Position numbers and translations under genes: made by a program. Below, piece after piece: positions 15,077 to 24,600 of a stretch of DNA of 64,000 nucleotides. The stretch is from TMED14 sp963925545 (GTDB taxonomy: Bacteria > Bacteroidota > Bacteroidia > Flavobacteriales > Schleiferiaceae). Numbering within the stretch: the stretch's first letter is position 1; the number at the start of each line of letters is the position of its first letter. Under the pieces are notes generated by a model, which did no database searches, was not told the origin of the DNA, and saw only the letters and a list, made by a program, of their open reading frames with translations. The DNA is taken from the NCBI GenBank assembly GCA_963925545.1, contig CAWUSA010000014.1, positions 47,426-111,425 on the forward strand, given 5' to 3'.

Positions 15077-16377
15077 GGCTGAAGGGTATTGACGGGTTCG
15101 GTCTGCTCAACTGGCATGGAACGACCATACCAAAGGGTATTTTTGCTGTCTACTTGCTCTGTCCACAGCATGTGAACTTGGCCATGATTGGCAACAATGC
15201 CACTGTAGTCACCAAAGAAATGGTCAGGGTCGGGCTGAAAGGATGTGCCAATTGCCTGGTTTGTCCAAGTCTTCCCGCCATCGCTGGACTGACTCCAAAA
15301 GGCTTGACTGGCTGTGCTGCCACTGTCTTGGCTGTACGCAATGACGTGCAAGGAGCCGTTGCTTGGGTCAATGGCCATCCAGGGCATGAAGTGATGCTTG
15401 ACAGACTCAGGTTGAGGCAGCTGCGTGATAGCAGACCAGTGCCTGCCGCCATCGGCTGAGCTGATATGGCTCACCCAGCTTGAATCATCATGCTGCTCGC
15501 CATAGGTTACATGCAAGACACCGTCTGGGGAAAAGGCAGTGACGGGCATGCCATTGGATCGGCCGAAGCCGGAAAAATTATGGGTCCATCCCCCAGATTG
15601 CACAGCGACAAATTGCTCTTGAGGCAGCCATGTCAACCCGCCATCGTTAGACCGATTGATCCAGAGGGAGTCGTTGAAGCTCCACAGGCAAACAACGCCG
15701 CCATTTGGATTCACTGCGGGAATGGCGCCTTCGGTGCTCTGGTCATTGTCCAAGCAGTTGCCTTCAAATGACGAAAGTGTTACCGCATCAGACCAACTGA
15801 CACCACGGTCCTCAGATTGTGCATAGCGAATGCGGGAATGGTCCTTTGATTTTTTGCTGCCATAGCGGTCAAATTCGGTCCAACTCACATGCAAAACCCC
15901 TGTCAAGGGATCAATGGCAATGCCTTCCTTGTCTTGATCCTTGGGCGGGTTGTGGCCTATGCCAGAACCATCAGACCAGGTTGCGCCATGGTCATCACTC
16001 CATTGAATCACGATGCGATCCAACCACTTGCCCTTGCGATGTGCCTTGGATGAAGGGTTGCTTAAATGCAGGTAATAGGCTCGCCCTTGGGGGCCGTAGG
16101 CGACGATGGGGTCGCCATAAACGCCATGACTGGATGTCAATTTCCCCTGAGTCCATGAGCTGCTGTCGCGTCCTCCAGAAAAGTTGTTTCGGTGGATGGC
16201 TGCCAGGACGGAGCCCCCAATGAGCTCTGTGCCATTGGGGTTCATGGCGATGCTTGGCTCACATGCCCAATAAGCTCCTCCGGTTTCAGTGGAAATGATA
16301 AAATCCGTCCATGTTGTTCCTTGCGCAGCAACCAACCCTGACACGCTAAACAAAAGGGCAATCAGCAGCTGTTTCAT
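15073..16377 (-). CDS. Secreted BNR-repeat (sialidase-like propeller) protein
   Basis: 434 residues from the ATG at 16377 (MKQLLIALLFSVSGLVAAQ), which gives a clear signal peptide; the frame is open six codons further but that would displace it. At least five Asp-box (S-x-D-x-G-x-x-W) motifs are visible: SDDHGATW, SEDRGVSW, SNDGGLTW, SADGGRHW and SSDGGKTW, typical of a six-bladed sialidase-like beta-propeller. An enzymatic sialidase signature (FRIP near the N-terminus) was not seen, so catalytic activity is not claimed. There is no obvious C-terminal sorting domain. The start overlaps the DUF192 stop as ATGA. Confidence 0.8.
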   Translation of the reverse strand: MKQLLIALLFSVSGLVAAQGTTWTDFIISTETGGAYWACEPSIAMNPNGTELIGGSVLAAIHRNNFSGGRDSSSWTQGKLTSSHGVYGDPIVAYGPQGRAYYLHLSNPSSKAHRKGKWLDRIVIQWSDDHGATWSDGSGIGHNPPKDQDKEGIAIDPLTGVLHVSWTEFDRYGSKKSKDHSRIRYAQSEDRGVSWSDAVTLSSFEGNCLDNDQSTEGAIPAVNPNGGVVCLWSFNDSLWINRSNDGGLTWLPQEQFVAVQSGGWTHNFSGFGRSNGMPVTAFSPDGVLHVTYGEQHDDSSWVSHISSADGGRHWSAITQLPQPESVKHHFMPWMAIDPSNGSLHVIAYSQDSGSTASQAFWSQSSDGGKTWTNQAIGTSFQPDPDHFFGDYSGIVANHGQVHMLWTEQVDSKNTLWYGRSMPVEQTEPVNTLQP

Positions 16378-16898
16378 AAGCGTTCCCATGACCATAAGTT
16401 CCCAACTTCAATCCCGAGATTGGCACAGGTGCCAGCGGGTAGTTCCAAAATTTTGTTTGCAGGCCCTGTAGACGGCAACGATTGCGCACTCAATGGTGCG
16501 GCATCTGCTTGAATGCTAACCACCCGGTTGTCTACACTCAGGAAAATGATGTCCAAAGACACGTAGGTGTTCTTCATCCAAAAACTTTGCATTTGGTTTG
16601 ACGGCATCAAAAATAACATGCCCATGTCAGCGGCCATGGACTTCCTGTACATCATGCCGACCTGTATATCTTGAGCGCTTTCTGCCAATTCTACCCTAAA
16701 ATGGGCAATCACATCGCCATTGCTATCAAGAAACTGGCCATCTGCCTCATGCGTGAATGGGGGCTCATAGGGTTTGGTTGTTTGCCGTTTTGCAGACGCA
16801 GGACCTTGTGTGAGTAAGGGCGAAATTTGCGTGAACAGAAAGGCTGCCATGGCAAGAATTAGCAGGACGAGTCCAAAGGTGCGTTTAGTTCGATTCAT
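16374..16898 (-). CDS. DUF192 family membrane-anchored protein
   Basis: 174 residues. An N-terminal signal anchor (about residues 7-28) is followed by a DUF192 domain (about 55-170): the FRVELAESAQDIQVGMMYRK block, GMLFLMP, FWMKNTYVSLDIIFL and KILELPAGTC are hallmarks. DUF192 proteins are small periplasmic or exported proteins of unknown role. It overlaps lgt upstream and the BNR gene downstream by 4 bp each. Confidence 0.85.
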   Translation of the reverse strand: MNRTKRTFGLVLLILAMAAFLFTQISPLLTQGPASAKRQTTKPYEPPFTHEADGQFLDSNGDVIAHFRVELAESAQDIQVGMMYRKSMAADMGMLFLMPSNQMQSFWMKNTYVSLDIIFLSVDNRVVSIQADAAPLSAQSLPSTGPANKILELPAGTCANLGIEVGNLWSWERL

Positions 16899-17995
16899 GA
16901 TTTGCCTTGGTTGAAGGATCGCAAAATCAAGCCAACACCAATCACGACGAGTGGAATGCTAAGCCACTGACCCATGTTTAATTCCATGTTTGCTTCAAAG
17001 GCTTTTTGGTTGGCCTTGATGAATTCAATGGCAATTCGAAGTCCGAAAATCCCGACCAAAAACAGGCCAAACAACAAGCCCTCACGTTTTGCCTGCCCTC
17101 GACGGTAGCAGAGGAGCAGTAAAAGGAAGACCGCCAGATAGCCAGCTGCTTCAAAGAGCTGAGAAGGGAAGCGCGGTATGCCAAAGGTGGCTACTTCATA
17201 GTGTGAAATTCCTCCATCCCCCGGAACGGCCATCACCTGAACCCCTTCAGGTATGATGAGGTTTTGGTTGTCCTCTCGCATGTTGTTCAAAAGGGGTGCC
17301 AATTTGGTATCGATCAAATGCTGCATGGATGACTGCAGACTGGCTTCGTCAAGTTGAAGTAATCGATCTGATGGCGTCAATGAAAGGGTGTAGCCGGGCA
17401 GGTTTAAGCCATCTTTAACAAGGCTTTGCCCATTGCTTGCAAACTGTGCATCTGCAATGCTTGACTCAAAGAAATTGTCAAAGTAGGTGAGTACGGGACG
17501 CAAGAACACGGTTTCCACTGAGCTGTTGCCGGGTTGGCCATAGATTTCTGAGTTGGTGAAATTTCCGACCCGGATCAAGCAAGCAGCCAATGCCACAGTG
17601 ATGACCACCCGGTCAATCAACCAGAAAAATGACTTGTTTAGGGGGCGCAAATGCTTTTTCGTGAACCACAACAGGGCTACAACAATGGCGATGGCCGCAC
17701 CATGAGAGGCTAAACCACCTTTCCAGGGCATGAAAATTTCAGCAATGTGATGCTGGTAGTACTGCCAGTCATAAAAAAACACATGGCCCAGTCTTGCGCC
17801 AACAATGGTAGCACCCACCATGGTCATTAACAAGCTATCCAGCAGTTTTTCAGGGATGTTTTCCTTTCGGAAAATGCGTTGAATCAACCAATGGCCAATA
17901 ACGAAACTGGCTAAAAAGAGCAATTGATAAAATCGAATGAATAAAGGGCCAATATCTAGTCCAATCGGGGCGGCCCATGTGATGCTTGCAATCAT
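16895..17995 (-). CDS. lgt: Prolipoprotein diacylglyceryl transferase
   Basis: 366 residues, longer than E. coli Lgt (291). It transfers diacylglycerol from phosphatidylglycerol to the lipobox cysteine. Several membrane segments are evident, with GARLGHVFFYDWQYY and the glycine/histidine-rich WKGGLASHGAAI signature near residue 97, and RVGNFTNSEIYG carrying the key Arg/Asn/Glu. An extra hydrophilic segment of ~100 residues (about 165-270), as in other Bacteroidota Lgt, separates the core from RFPSQLFEA. It fits with lipoprotein genes in the window (28977, 46957). Confidence 0.93.
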   Translation of the reverse strand: MIASITWAAPIGLDIGPLFIRFYQLLFLASFVIGHWLIQRIFRKENIPEKLLDSLLMTMVGATIVGARLGHVFFYDWQYYQHHIAEIFMPWKGGLASHGAAIAIVVALLWFTKKHLRPLNKSFFWLIDRVVITVALAACLIRVGNFTNSEIYGQPGNSSVETVFLRPVLTYFDNFFESSIADAQFASNGQSLVKDGLNLPGYTLSLTPSDRLLQLDEASLQSSMQHLIDTKLAPLLNNMREDNQNLIIPEGVQVMAVPGDGGISHYEVATFGIPRFPSQLFEAAGYLAVFLLLLLCYRRGQAKREGLLFGLFLVGIFGLRIAIEFIKANQKAFEANMELNMGQWLSIPLVVIGVGLILRSFNQGKS

Positions 17996-18043
17996 AGCAC
18001 CGAAGGTAACAATTGTCCTTACAGATGCCTCAAGGGCAAGGGA

Positions 18044-18298
18044 TTATTTTTCCTCATGCTTGCGGGGCACGGGGTCATAACCCCAGCTTCCCCATGGATG
18101 ACATCGGCCTATGCGTTTGACGGCCATCCAGCTCCCTCTTAAGGGTCCCCAGACGCTCACAGCTTCGCTGGCATAGTTTGAACAGCTGGGTTCATGCCTG
18201 CAGCTAGGCGGAGTAAAGGGGGAGATCAGGTATTTGTAAATCCCTACGATCAATAGCAGGGGCAGGCTAAGCAATAGATGCAGGATGTGCTTGATCAT
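18044..18298 (-). CDS. yidD: Membrane protein insertion efficiency factor YidD
   Basis: 84 residues with the complete family signature: an N-terminal hydrophobic/amphipathic segment, YKYLISPFTPPSCRHEPSCS, then YASEAVSVWG, and RCHPWGSWGYDPVP with its cysteines. YidD assists YidC-dependent membrane insertion. Its ATG overlaps the cysS stop (ATGA), and lgt follows after 48 bp. Confidence 0.94.
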   Translation of the reverse strand: MIKHILHLLLSLPLLLIVGIYKYLISPFTPPSCRHEPSCSNYASEAVSVWGPLRGSWMAVKRIGRCHPWGSWGYDPVPRKHEEK

Positions 18299-19776
18299 TT
18301 CAATTCATAACTCGACCCCTCTGAACCATCTTTGATGATGATGCCAGCGGCATCCAGTTGATCACGGATAGCATCACTTGTTGCCCAATCCTTGGTCTCT
18401 CTGGCCGTTTGGCGCAATGAAATCACAAGTTTCATGCTGCCATCCAAGGCCTTCTTCATTCGGTCATTGCCCTGCTGTGGCGGCATCAACCCCAGCACGT
18501 GAAAAAGCCAATCAGACATCTGAGTCATCAAGGATTGTGCGCCATCAGTCCCTAGCACTGATGGGTCCTTGCGATCAGCTGCAATGGCTTTAACTGCTTC
18601 AAAAAGCTCAGCAATAAGCAAAGGGCTGTTGAAGTCTTTTGCCATGACAGCATGTGCTTTATCAGACCATGCATTGGTATCAAAACTGCCAACTTTTGGA
18701 CCAGCGGTAGGCCTTTTGCTCAAGGATTCAAAGGCAGCCATTAATCGGTCGTGACCTTTTTTTGCTGCATTCAATGCCTCATCACTGAAGTCTAATACAG
18801 AGCGGTAATGCGCCTGATGGATGAAAAATCGTGTGACACTGGGGCTGTAAGGTTGTGTCAGATGGACCGACTTGCCAGACAGCAACTCCTCGGGCAGCAA
18901 CGTGTTGCCTGTGGATTTAGACATGCGTTGACCATTCAATGTAAGCATGTTGGCATGCATCCAAAACTGAGCGCCTGCATGGCCATGACTGCCTTTGTTT
19001 TGTGCAATTTCACATTCGTGATGCGGAAATTTCAGGTCCATGCCCCCTCCGTGGATGTCAAAGGTTTCACCAAGGTACTTGGTGCTCATGACAGAGCATT
19101 CCAAATGCCAGCCAGGGAATCCTTCGCCCCAAGGGCTTTGCCAGCGCATGATGTGTTCTTTGCCAGCCCGTTTCCACAGAGCAAAATCTCTGGGGTTTCG
19201 CTTGTCAGATTGACCGGCCAGGTTGCGGCTGCCTTCAAGCATGTCTTCTGCTTTTCTGCCACTCAACTCACCATAATTATGGATCTTCTCATAGGCTGTC
19301 ACATCAAAGTAGACTGAGCCGTCAACCTCGTAGGCGAAACCATTGGAGATGAGTTGTTCGGTTAAAGCTATTTGCTCAATGACATGACCGGTAGCGGTTG
19401 GTTCAATGGAAGGAGGGAGGGCATTGAATGACTTCATTACCTCGTGAAAACCCACTGTGTAACGCTGCACAATTTCCATGGGTTCCAGGGACTCCAATCG
19501 CGCTTTTTTTGCAATTTTGTCCTCGCCATGATCCACATCATCCACCAGGTGGCCAGCATCAGTGATGTTTCTTACATAGCGAACTTTGTAGCCAATGAAT
19601 GACAAGTACCTGAAGACCATATCAAAGCTTAAAAAGGTTCGAACATTGCCAAGGTGGACATCACTGTAAACAGTTGGCCCACAGACGTACATGCCAACAT
19701 GCCCTTCTACAAGGGGTTGGAAAGGCTTGAGCGATTGACTCAAGCTTTCATAGATGCGTAATTCAGGTGTCGCCAT
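18295..19776 (-). CDS. cysS: Cysteinyl-tRNA synthetase
   Basis: 493 residues from ATG 19776 (MATPELRIYESLSQ); the longer in-frame start at 19845 adds 23 poorly conserved residues and runs deep into folE. The class I signatures are present: HIGH-like HLGN (His41) and MSKS in GQRMSKSTGN. Zinc/cysteine-recognition ligands are Cys32 (VCGPTVY), Cys in WHLECSVMS, and His/Cys-Glu in FPHHECEIAQ. The start lies within the end of folE (14-bp overlap), so translation is probably coupled. Confidence 0.96.
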   Translation of the reverse strand: MATPELRIYESLSQSLKPFQPLVEGHVGMYVCGPTVYSDVHLGNVRTFLSFDMVFRYLSFIGYKVRYVRNITDAGHLVDDVDHGEDKIAKKARLESLEPMEIVQRYTVGFHEVMKSFNALPPSIEPTATGHVIEQIALTEQLISNGFAYEVDGSVYFDVTAYEKIHNYGELSGRKAEDMLEGSRNLAGQSDKRNPRDFALWKRAGKEHIMRWQSPWGEGFPGWHLECSVMSTKYLGETFDIHGGGMDLKFPHHECEIAQNKGSHGHAGAQFWMHANMLTLNGQRMSKSTGNTLLPEELLSGKSVHLTQPYSPSVTRFFIHQAHYRSVLDFSDEALNAAKKGHDRLMAAFESLSKRPTAGPKVGSFDTNAWSDKAHAVMAKDFNSPLLIAELFEAVKAIAADRKDPSVLGTDGAQSLMTQMSDWLFHVLGLMPPQQGNDRMKKALDGSMKLVISLRQTARETKDWATSDAIRDQLDAAGIIIKDGSEGSSYELK

Positions 19777-20437
19777 GGTTGGTTTCCATTTCAATGTAGC
19801 GAAGAAATTCTTGACGGAGGCTTTCGTTTCCCTTGAATCGTCCATGGTATTCAGAAGTCACGGTGCTGGATTCCGTGTCACGGATCCCACGAGCATTCAC
19901 GCAGAGGTGCTTGGCGTCAATGATGACTGCAATGTCATCGGTCCCTAGCGCATCGATTAGGGCGCTGGCAACTTGCCGTGTTAGGCGTTCCTGTACTTGA
20001 GGTCGCTTTGCATAATAATCGACGATGCGATTCATTTTACTGAGACCGATCACCCGATCATTGCTCATGTAGGCAATGTGTGCCCGGCCAATGATTGGCA
20101 TGAAATGGTGCTCGCACGTTGAGTAAACCACGATGTTCTTTTCCACCAACATCTCACTGTATTGGTAGCTGTTTTCAAAGGTGTTCAGTGCCGGTTTGCG
20201 GTCGGGGTGCAGGCCACCAAAGGTTTCAGTAACATACATTTTCGCCACCCGATGGGGAGTGCCTTTCAAGCTGTCATCTTCAAGGTCCAAGCCCAGTGTC
20301 TTCATGATGCCTTGAAAATGCCCTTCAATCAAAGCTATTTTTTCCTCATCGCTTTTTGCGAAAGCATCAGCAGTTAAGGGCGTTTCTAAAGATGCGGAAT
20401 GATGGTTGACGTTGTCGTCATGGATGGGGTCAGTCAT
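19763..20437 (-). CDS. folE: GTP cyclohydrolase I
   Basis: 224 residues from ATG 20437 (MTDPIHDD). A longer frame opens at a TTG at 20500 but would swallow the promoter. It converts GTP to dihydroneopterin triphosphate, the first step to folate, and contributes to queuosine. Zinc ligands are Cys108 and His111 (STCEHHFMP) and Cys179 (HLCVNARG). GLSKMNRIVDYYAKRPQVQE is the conserved helix. It is the first gene of the ten-gene minus-strand run. A perfect TACTTTTG box ends only 6 nt upstream of the ATG. Confidence 0.96.
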   Translation of the reverse strand: MTDPIHDDNVNHHSASLETPLTADAFAKSDEEKIALIEGHFQGIMKTLGLDLEDDSLKGTPHRVAKMYVTETFGGLHPDRKPALNTFENSYQYSEMLVEKNIVVYSTCEHHFMPIIGRAHIAYMSNDRVIGLSKMNRIVDYYAKRPQVQERLTRQVASALIDALGTDDIAVIIDAKHLCVNARGIRDTESSTVTSEYHGRFKGNESLRQEFLRYIEMETNHGDT

Positions 20438-20443
20438 AGTGGA

Positions 20444-20451
20444 CAAAAGTA
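20444..20451 (-). promoter_or_regulatory. folE promoter -7 box (TACTTTTG)
   Basis: An exact TANNTTTG match on the minus strand. Six bases (TCCACT) separate it from the folE ATG. Transcription is expected to begin at or within two bases of the ATG, giving a leaderless or nearly leaderless mRNA. Confidence 0.7.
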
Positions 20452-20474
20452 AGTGCTGTTTGATGGATATCAAG

Positions 20475-20482
20475 TACTTTTG
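20475..20482 (+). promoter_or_regulatory. KAS III-like gene promoter -7 box (TACTTTTG)
   Basis: The same octamer as the folE box, on the opposite strand 23 bp away. Five bases (TAAGC) separate it from the ATG at 20488. The two promoters share one 50-bp divergent region. Confidence 0.7.
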
Positions 20483-20487
20483 TAAGC

Positions 20488-21561
20488 ATGAATGAAGCAA
20501 CGCGAATTGTCGGTACAGGGTCTGTTATTCCTGAACAGGTTGTACCTAACGATGCCTTCCTTAGCAAGGATTTTCTTGATGAAAAAGGCCAGCCCTACGC
20601 GCATCCCAATGACGTCATCATTGAGAAATTTCAAAAAATCACTGACATAGCCTCAAGAAGGTATCTTAAGGAAGACCAAGTTTCCTCTGACATTGGTGCT
20701 GTGGCAGCGCAGAGAGCCATTGAAGATGCTGGATGGGATCCGGAGACCATTGATTTATTGATTGTGGGACAAAATTTTGGTGACATAGTATTTGGCACCC
20801 GCCACATGGATCAGATGCCAAGCATTGCAAGCCGTGTGAAGGAAAAGCTGGGCATAAGCAACCCCAACACTGTGGCTTTTGATGTCCTTGCTGGATGCCC
20901 AGGGTGGATCCAGGGAGTTCAGATCGCTCATGCCTATTTTTCTGCTGGCCTGGCTAAGCGTGCTGTCGTGGTTGGCTGCGATGCCTTATCCCGCACGGTT
21001 GATAAACATGACAGGGATCAAATGATATTTGCTGATGGGGCAGGGGCAGCCTGCTTTGAGCGTCAACAGAGCGATCAAGGCAATGGCATTATAGGCATGT
21101 CCTCACAGACCTTCACCAAAGAAGAGGCTTATTACCTCAAATCCAATCCGTCTTTCAATCCTGAATTGGATCAAACAGAGCGACTAATCAAAATGAAGGG
21201 GAGGAAAATCTATGAATTTGCCATCCGACATGTGCCGTCGGCAATGAAAGCCGCTTTGGATAATGCCGGTGTTGACTTGAAGGATGTGAAGAAGATTTTT
21301 ATGCACCAGGCCAACGCTAAGTTGGACCATGCGGTAGGTGATCGTTTGTACGCCCTCTATGGCATGAATGCTGACCTGGACGACGTGATGCCTATGAGTA
21401 TTCATTGGCTAGGTAATGCATCTGTTGCCACAGTTCCCACCTTGTTAGACATGGTTATCAAGGAAAACTACGAAGGCCACATCATCGCAAAAGGTGACAT
21501 CCTTTTGTTTGCTTCAGTGGGTGCAGGCATGAATATCAATGCCTTTGTGTACGAGGTTTAA
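20488..21561 (+). CDS. 3-oxoacyl-ACP synthase III family protein (KAS III-like)
   Basis: 357 residues. A thiolase-fold condensing enzyme of the FabH type. The catalytic triad is visible: Cys137 in LAGCPGWIQG, His in FMHQANAKLD and Asn in HWLGNASVATVP. Members of this long Bacteroidota subfamily (GTGSVIPEQ..., RRYLKEDQVSSDI, DRDQMIFADGAGA) coexist with a canonical FabH, so the substrate may not be acetyl-CoA/malonyl-ACP. No acyl carrier protein or other fatty-acid gene is adjacent. It is monocistronic, flanked by a divergent promoter and a convergent terminator. Confidence 0.88.
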   Translation: MNEATRIVGTGSVIPEQVVPNDAFLSKDFLDEKGQPYAHPNDVIIEKFQKITDIASRRYLKEDQVSSDIGAVAAQRAIEDAGWDPETIDLLIVGQNFGDIVFGTRHMDQMPSIASRVKEKLGISNPNTVAFDVLAGCPGWIQGVQIAHAYFSAGLAKRAVVVGCDALSRTVDKHDRDQMIFADGAGAACFERQQSDQGNGIIGMSSQTFTKEEAYYLKSNPSFNPELDQTERLIKMKGRKIYEFAIRHVPSAMKAALDNAGVDLKDVKKIFMHQANAKLDHAVGDRLYALYGMNADLDDVMPMSIHWLGNASVATVPTLLDMVIKENYEGHIIAKGDILLFASVGAGMNINAFVYEV

Positions 21562-21605
21562 GTAACCCTATGCATAGCAAACTGTAGCTAAGCAAGTACA
21601 GAGGA

Positions 21606-21638
21606 AACAACAAAGGCGCCCAGGGCGCCTTTGTTGTT
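21606..21638. terminator. Perfect 15-bp hairpin, probable bidirectional terminator
   Basis: Arms 21606-21620 and 21624-21638 are perfectly complementary around a CAG loop, with A-rich and T-rich flanks on either side. It lies between two convergent genes and includes the first two bases of the minus-strand gene's stop codon. Confidence 0.85.
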
Positions 21639-24600
21639 ATTGCAAATTCAAGGACTGGTTCAGGCCAGACTCCAGGTAGGGACCACCGGCATCCACATTG
21701 GCGCGCATCAATGCGTCAATGCCTTGGACAATCTCAAGGAGTTCGTTCTCAATGGATGGCAACCGAGCTGTGACAATGTCCAATTGTTTGACCATGGTTC
21801 CTGTCGGATTGCTTCGCATGCCGTAACTGCCCCATGTTGCCATGGAAAGGCGATTACTTAAGCTCGTTGCTGCTTCAGTTTCACGCTTAGTAAGGGTTTT
21901 GTTCCCATACAATTCAATGGCCATGTTGAGTAAGCTAGTCTCTAGTCCTTCTAGCTTGAGTGCATCAGTTAGGCTTGCAGAAGGACCATGGGTCAAGGCG
22001 GCTTGCAGCTGCTTGACGCGATCCTTTTGTGAAGCAAAGGTTTTGGTCAATCGATTGAAGCGGCGGTTGGTAGCATTGGCTCGATCCTGAAATGCTTTGA
22101 TGATGTCTGGGTCCCCACTGCGATTGAGATTATTTAAATGACGCACAGTAAATGATGCAGGCTCTGTCAATGTGTCAAATTGCCCGGAAGCATAGGCCAC
22201 AAGCTGAACGCGGTAGCCTCCTTCCTTGACAAAGTAGGCCCCCTGTTTGGGGTTGCCTTGTCGACTGACCTTGCCATCCCATGTGATGCGATGCATGCCT
22301 TTGCTGTAGCTGGTTTTGAGTCGGCGTAGGGGTTTTCCATTGTTGTCGCTGATCGTCAACAAAAGGTAATGGTCCTTGTCGCGGTCCTCTGATAGCAAGT
22401 CATCATAGGTTGGGAAGGTGATGTTGTCCCCTTGATCTTTTTCAGCGGATTGCCTTGCAGCTTTTAATGATTTTGGGGCTTCTTTGATATGGTAAGTAAA
22501 GGTCACGCCAACAGGTGGGTTGTCTGCCATGTAGTAGCTCGCACCCATAAATCCGGGAGGTCCATAGCCAATAGGGTGAGCCTCATGAAAGAGGAGGCCG
22601 TCTTTGATGTCAAAGACATGCGCGGATTTCTCCATGACACCTAGGGAGACTTCCCTCAGGGCAGAGTAGTCATCCAAGACATAAAAACCTCTGCCAAATG
22701 TTGCTAGAACTAAGTCATTTTCACGCCGCTGGATGTCGATGTCACGGACGGCAACAGTGGGAAGCCCATTATCCAAGGCATTCCAGCTTTTGCCTCCATC
22801 GGTGCTGACGTGCAAACCAAACTCTGTGCCCGCAAAAAGTAAATTGGGATCTACATGGTCCTCTGCAAGGCTGTAAACGGATCCCCTCTCTGGCAAGCCT
22901 TCAACGATGGATTTCCAGGATTTACCTTGGTTGTTGCTGACCAAGATATAGGGAGCAAAGTCGCCCTGCTTGTGGTTGTTGAATACCGCATAGACCCGAT
23001 TGGCATCGTGCAATGATGTTTTGATGTCATTGACATAGGTGTTGGCAGGGATGCCAGGGAAGGACTTCATGGTTTTCCAGTTCACGCCATCGTTATGACT
23101 GACATGAATTAAACCATCATCTGTACCGGCATAAAGTAAGCCTGCGCTCACTGATGATTCATTCAAAGCAACGATGTTGCCATAGATAGATGTGCTGCGA
23201 TGCTTGGCTACTGCGTCGACGCTCCATAGCTTGCCCATAACTGGCAGGGTATTTCGGTCAATCTGCTGACTTAGGTCGTCAGATATCACGACCCAGTTGT
23301 TACCCCTGTCAGTGCTTTTGAAGACGACATTGGCAGCAAAGTAAAGGGTGTTGTGATCATGTGGACTGATGAGTAAGGGTGCATCCCAATTGAAGCGGTA
23401 AGGCTTCTCATCCAAGCCTTCTACCGGTTTGATGGCCACACCTTCACCGCTGAGTCGATCGTAGCGTTGAAGCCAACCATACTGTGCTTGTGCGTAGATG
23501 GTGTTGGGGTCTTCTGGATCTATTTGCGACTCAAACCCATCACCGGTCTGTGTCACAAACCAATCGGAATTGATGATGCCTCGGTCATTGATTGTCCTGC
23601 TAGGTCCGCCCAAGGAGAAGTTATCTTGCGTCCCACCGTAAATATTGTAAAACGGCAAGGCGTTGTCAACGGTGACGCGGTAAAATTGTGTGATGGGTAA
23701 ATTGGGCTTGTAATGCCAGTTGACGCCATGGTCCCATGTTTCATACAAACCACCATCACTGCCAACAATCAAATGCAAAGGCTGTAAGGGATCAATCCAG
23801 CATACATGGTTGTCGACATGCTTGCCTTTTTCACCTAGTCGCTTGAAGGTGGATCCGCCATCGTCACTCCAATGCATGTAGGTGTCCATGCTGTAAACCA
23901 CATCCGCATCATGGGGAGATACAACGAGCTCCACATAGTAATTGCCACTGGTGTTGTGATCATTGCGCTTGCTAAAGGTCAATCCCCGGTTGTTGCTCCG
24001 GTAGGTTCCATGGCCTTCAATCATCAAGTAGAGTATGTCAGGGTTGCTGGGCGCAATGGCTAATGCCAATCGACCTTTGTCATCCGACGGGAGGCCTCCA
24101 TTCAGTTGCTCCCAATTCTCGCCACCATCCTTTGACAGGTAAAGGCCAGATTCAGGTCCGCCTGATAGGTAGGTGAAGACATGCCGCCTGCGCTGGTGGG
24201 CTGTTGCATACAGGATGTTTGGGTTGCGTGGGTCCAGGTGAACTTCATTGAACCCTGTGTGCTCTGACACATGCAAGACCCGTTTCCAGGATTCGCCCCC
24301 ATCGGTGGTTTTGTAGATGCCGCGGTCGCCGCCGGATGACCACAGAGGGCCATAGGCTGCTGCCCACACAATGTCTGAGTTGTTAGGGTGCACGGCAATC
24401 ATGCCAATGTGCTCAGAAGAACCCAGGCCCATGTTTTTGAATGACGCACCGCCATCAATAGATTTGTAGATGCCATCACCATAGGCTACGGATCGTTGGT
24501 TGTTGTTTTCACCAGTGCCGACCCAGATGGTGTTGCTGTTGGACGGGTCAATGGTGACGCAGCCAATGCTGTAGGATCCTTCATTATCAAATAGGGGGGA

